A DNA stretch of 12,581 nt from assembly GCA_021816565.1 (NCBI GenBank), contig JAKAXN010000100.1, positions 1 to 12,581 on the forward strand. The letters are read 5' to 3'. Below the pieces are notes generated by a model, which saw nothing but the letters and a program-made list of their open reading frames with translations, was not told the DNA's origin and did no database searches. Positions 12,474 through 12,581 of the stretch are shown here, piece by piece (position 1 is the first letter of the stretch; each line of letters opens with the position of its first letter). The position numbers and the translations under genes are program-made. The DNA is from Actinomycetes bacterium. Lineage in GTDB: Bacteria > Actinomycetota > Acidimicrobiia > Acidimicrobiales > Palsa-688.

Positions 12474-12581
12474 ATGGGTCTTGAGAACCTCCAGCACAAC
12501 TTCCTGACCGGCACCCTCGAGGGGATGGTCAAGTGGGCTCGGGCCTCCAGCTCCTGGGGGGCCAACTTCGGCCTGGCCTGC
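12474..12581 (+). CDS. nuoB: NADH-quinone oxidoreductase subunit B (partial, cut by window end)
   Basis: The first 36 codons of NuoB, the complex I subunit that carries the terminal iron-sulfur cluster N2. The visible part runs MGLENLQHNFLTGTLEGM, then VKWARASSSWGANFGLAC, matching the family N-terminus; the final cysteine is where the tandem-cysteine N2 ligand motif begins. The ATG at 12474 follows a good AGGAG ribosome binding site. The gene continues past the window, and nuoC onward presumably follows. Confidence 0.93.
   Translation, partial: MGLENLQHNFLTGTLEGMVKWARASSSWGANFGLAC

Noticed and set aside
1..12581. CRISPR arrays, tRNA or rRNA genes, insertion sequences
   Set aside because: No periodic repeats, cloverleaf-like sequences, or transposase-like proteins were seen on either strand.

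Overview
The window is very GC-rich (roughly 70% or more by eye), densely coding, and carries at least 14 genes with little intergenic space. The gene content points to an actinobacterium: a redox-sensing Rex repressor at the head of a C5-pathway haem cluster, a fused CobA-HemD protein, a DDN/F420-type nitroreductase, an HspR-like MerR protein, and a menaquinone-saturating-type geranylgeranyl reductase beside the start of a nuo operon. An Acidimicrobiia-like lineage is my guess; the sequence alone does not prove the class.

Region 1 (7-5931, plus strand) is a near-continuous transcription unit: a small excisionase/BldC-like HTH protein, a SAM hydroxide adenosyltransferase (DUF62) family protein, Rex, precorrin-2 dehydrogenase, hemA, hemC and a cobA-hemD fusion. 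Most junctions overlap or lie within about 20 bases. Together these make uroporphyrinogen III and branch it to precorrin-2/sirohydrochlorin, with Rex offering a link to the NADH/NAD+ ratio.

Region 2 (5920-8092) interrupts the haem genes with four genes of stress type: a DDN-family oxidoreductase (minus) divergent from a TetR-family regulator (plus) over a perfect 15-bp dyad, then an HspR-like MerR regulator (minus) and an Hsp20 small heat-shock protein (minus). A strong hairpin lies between the last two.

Region 3 (8217-10455, plus) returns to haem: hemB and hemL, translationally coupled. With hemA they complete the steps from glutamyl-tRNA to porphobilinogen.

Region 4 (10490-12581) holds a geranylgeranyl-reductase/MenJ-like flavoprotein (minus), divergent from nuoA and the first 36 codons of nuoB (cut by the window edge). 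This links quinone maturation with complex I.

Several genes (rex, hemB, nuoA, tetR, perhaps the reductase) have a TAnnnT hexamer 6-8 bases before the start codon, the geometry expected of leaderless actinobacterial transcripts. No RNA genes, CRISPR arrays or insertion sequences were seen. No gap without a gene exceeds about 125 bases.
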